From contig NZ_CP012946.1 in NCBI RefSeq assembly GCF_001402875.1, forward strand, positions 3,140,001 to 3,204,000: a stretch of 64,000 bases of DNA. Reading direction: 5' to 3'. The notes under the pieces are model-generated. The model ran no database searches. It was not told the origin of the DNA and was given only the letters and a program-made list of their open reading frames with translations. Source of the stretch: Blastochloris viridis (GTDB taxonomy: Bacteria > Pseudomonadota > Alphaproteobacteria > Rhizobiales > Xanthobacteraceae). Position numbers and translations under genes: made by a program. Shown piece by piece: positions 62,285-64,000 of this stretch; positions within the stretch are counted from its first letter, which is position 1; every line of letters begins with the position of its first letter.

Positions 62285-64000
62285 CTATACAACATCGAAC
62301 GAGCGGCTTGGCGCCAGGGGCGACAACATGGTTGAGCTTGATGTCTCCGGGATCAGACCCATCTTCAACAGCTCGGAAATATACATGACTATCAAATACT
62401 TCGAGAGTTGCGGGATCTTTCCCAGCCGCAGACGCGCTTTTGCCACTGCCCGCTCGAACTCGCTCGACGGAACCAGCGAGCCGGAGACCGGGTCGAGCGG
62501 CCTTTCGTATCCATGCAAAAGCGGCAGCACCGAGTGCTTTTGACTGTGCGCCGGCAACGCCCGCAACGCATTGCCGAAAGCTTCGAGCCACGCCTTGTAA
62601 TCGGATATGCGCCGAACTCGGTGGCCCGACTCTTCAAGCCAACCGACCACGGTGTCGAGGGAGACGCCATCGTCGTGAGGATTGACAAGGCTGTAGGTGC
62701 GATAGCCGTATTGGTAGCCGAGGCCCAAGGTGACGATAGCGTTCGCGGTGAAATCCACCGGCAGGCCGTCATAGTGCGCCCTCGATGGCGGAATTGCCGC
62801 ATCGGTGCGATAGAAGCTCCGCGGCGCCAGCGAGGTGAGTATCACGCTGAGAAGCAGGCGCGTGAACGCATCCGGCAGATTGATCTGCCCCTCGAAATCG
62901 CGGTGCGCAAGGATCATGCTCGACCGGAAGACGGTCACGGGGAGGCCGAATTTCTCGTGCGCTTCGCGCAGCAGCACCTCGCCGGACCATTTGCTGGTGG
63001 CGTAGCCGCTCGCATAGGCACGGTCGATGGTCATGCTCGCAAGCGATTGCCGGATATCTCCCTCCTCATCGAGAGCGTTGCGCCCCTCGGACGGCGCAGC
63101 GACCGCGATACTGGAGATGAAGACGAATTCCTTCAGCCGGCCGGTCAACGCCAGTTCGATCAACTCCGTTGTGCCAAGCACATTCGCGTCGAATAGCTGG
63201 CTGTAGGGCAGGATGTGGTTGACCAGGGCTCCGGCGTGGACGATCGCATCGACCTCGCCGGATAACCGCTCCCAGGTATCGTTGTCGAGGCCGAGTTGGG
63301 GGAGCGCGATGTCGCCGGCAATGACATCCAGATGCCGCGCCGACAGGCGGCGAAACTCATGTCGCAGACGCGGATCGTGTCCTTCGAAGGCACTCGCGAG
63401 CCGCTCGTAGGCTGCGGCCCTATCCTTTCCGCGAACAAGGCAGATCAGCCTTCCGCCGGTACTGGCGAGGCTGGTGAGCAGCGTCAGGCACAGGAAGCGC
63501 CCAAGAAAGCCGCTGGCGCCCGTCAGCAACACCGTCTGTCGAGCCGCATCGGAACCGGGAAGCGCGGCAGCGCGTTCAAGCACCGCCGGGGCAATAAACT
63601 TATCCAAAGTCAATTGGCTGGCATGGTAGGCGGTCGCGCCGACACCATGAACGGACGAGACGGAGAGGCGATCGGTGCCCTTCTGCCGCTTCTGCTCGAT
63701 GTAATCGGCGAGGCTTTTGAGGTCCGTCCCCCGGCTGATGATCATGTCGATTGGAACCCGCGTATCGAAAGCCTCCTCAAGGACGATCGAGAGCTGGACA
63801 GCCGATAGTGAATCGCCGCCGAGATCGCGGAAGTAATCGGTGGGTTTGACGTCGATATCGGAGCTGCCAAAGATGCTTTGAACAGCTTGTTGGACGGTCT
63901 CGATGACGGTCTGCCCGCTGCGGTTCCGGTAGATATCCCGCAGCTTCTCGATCTCCCGAGACGAGATGTCGCCATGGAGCTTGTCCAGCTCGGCGGCATA
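62285..64000 (-). CDS. car: Carboxylic acid reductase-like protein, C-terminal part (carrier + thioester reductase; cut by right edge)
   Basis: The minus-strand frame is open from the right edge to 62285 (571 codons). At its start it has a carrier domain (DYFRDLGGDSLSAVQLSIVL) and then the NADP-binding reductase: VLLTGASGFLGRFLCLTLLT (G-x2-G-F-L-G), AGALVNHILPYSQLFDANVL, FISSIAVAAPSEG, SGYATSKWSGEVLLREAHEK (Y-x3-K), INLPDAFTRLLLSVIL. Sequence and layout match carboxylic acid reductases (A-PCP-R), which reduce acids to aldehydes with ATP and NADPH; the adenylation domain lies beyond the window, so an NRPS-like protein remains possible. It needs a phosphopantetheinyl transferase such as the one at 27774. 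The IS3 copy ends 33 bases past its stop codon. Confidence 0.85.
   Translation of the reverse strand, partial: YAAELDKLHGDISSREIEKLRDIYRNRSGQTVIETVQQAVQSIFGSSDIDVKPTDYFRDLGGDSLSAVQLSIVLEEAFDTRVPIDMIISRGTDLKSLADYIEQKRQKGTDRLSVSSVHGVGATAYHASQLTLDKFIAPAVLERAAALPGSDAARQTVLLTGASGFLGRFLCLTLLTSLASTGGRLICLVRGKDRAAAYERLASAFEGHDPRLRHEFRRLSARHLDVIAGDIALPQLGLDNDTWERLSGEVDAIVHAGALVNHILPYSQLFDANVLGTTELIELALTGRLKEFVFISSIAVAAPSEGRNALDEEGDIRQSLASMTIDRAYASGYATSKWSGEVLLREAHEKFGLPVTVFRSSMILAHRDFEGQINLPDAFTRLLLSVILTSLAPRSFYRTDAAIPPSRAHYDGLPVDFTANAIVTLGLGYQYGYRTYSLVNPHDDGVSLDTVVGWLEESGHRVRRISDYKAWLEAFGNALRALPAHSQKHSVLPLLHGYERPLDPVSGSLVPSSEFERAVAKARLRLGKIPQLSKYLIVMYISELLKMGLIPETSSSTMLSPLAPSRSFDVV

Noticed and set aside
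1..64000. CRISPR arrays, rRNA genes, riboswitches
   Set aside because: No regularly spaced repeats, no rRNA-like stretch and no riboswitch aptamer I could recognise anywhere in the window.

Overview
The window looks like the chromosome of a GC-rich alphaproteobacterium of the order Rhizobiales (Hyphomicrobiales; Bradyrhizobium, Rhodopseudomonas or Rhodoplanes-like). The grounds are phasin genes, an Omp25/31-type porin-like barrel, the maeB / mutS / small membrane protein / glnD neighbourhood, short GC-rich palindromic repeats and Ti-type conjugation genes. The genus cannot be fixed from the sequence alone.

Core part (1 to about 18,170): a PAS sensor kinase cut by the left edge, two phasins closed by a strong terminator, an outer-membrane barrel, a TetR regulator, DUF3861 and universal stress proteins, a decayed RND pump with its frameshifted TetR gene, malic enzyme (maeB), mutS, a 272-residue membrane protein and glnD. 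After glnD come only a transposase relic and a tRNA-Ser(GGA).

Mobile part (from the 3' end of tRNA-Ser to about 26,350): composition becomes more AT-rich and there is an XRE regulator with its own palindromic operator, a complete IS630 element, a frameshifted traA relaxase, a Ti-type oriT, divergent traC-traD, a DUF4062-SIR2 fusion (likely phage defence) and the stump of a HerA-type ATPase. This is a decayed integrative or mobilisable island; its far end and integrase are not seen.

Biosynthetic part (27.8 to 57.6 kb), enclosed by two nearly identical IS3-family elements in direct orientation (26,350-27,670 and 60,931-62,251): an Sfp-type phosphopantetheinyl transferase, an unknown acidic protein, a carrier protein, an AMP-forming acyl/amino-acid ligase, a PP-loop ATP pyrophosphatase, a glutamine-dependent asparagine synthetase, an acyl-CoA dehydrogenase, three NRPSs carrying five C-A-PCP modules, a complete 2-hydroxyacyl-CoA dehydratase system (two subunits plus its ATP-driven activator), a lysine-2,3-aminomutase-family radical SAM enzyme and a class III aminotransferase. 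Most genes overlap or are a few bases apart, so they are probably one operon. Inferred logic: the ligase loads an acid or amino acid on the free carrier protein; the dehydrogenase, dehydratase, aminomutase and aminotransferase tailor it or make an unusual building block; the NRPSs extend it. Hand-read specificity residues give Asn for NRPS3 module 1 and Leu for module 2, a branched aliphatic residue for NRPS2, and no clear call for NRPS1. The last adenylation domain has lost its catalytic motifs and there is no thioesterase domain, so loading of the last module and product release are open questions. The oxygen-sensitive dehydratase system inside an NRPS operon is the most unusual thing here.

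Right flank (57.6 to 64 kb): an ISL3 relic, another IS3 element, a parDE toxin-antitoxin pair, the 3' end of a second relaxase (DUF3363 type) cut by an IS630 copy that is itself cut by the second IS3 copy, and the C-terminal part of a carboxylic acid reductase-like protein running off the right edge.
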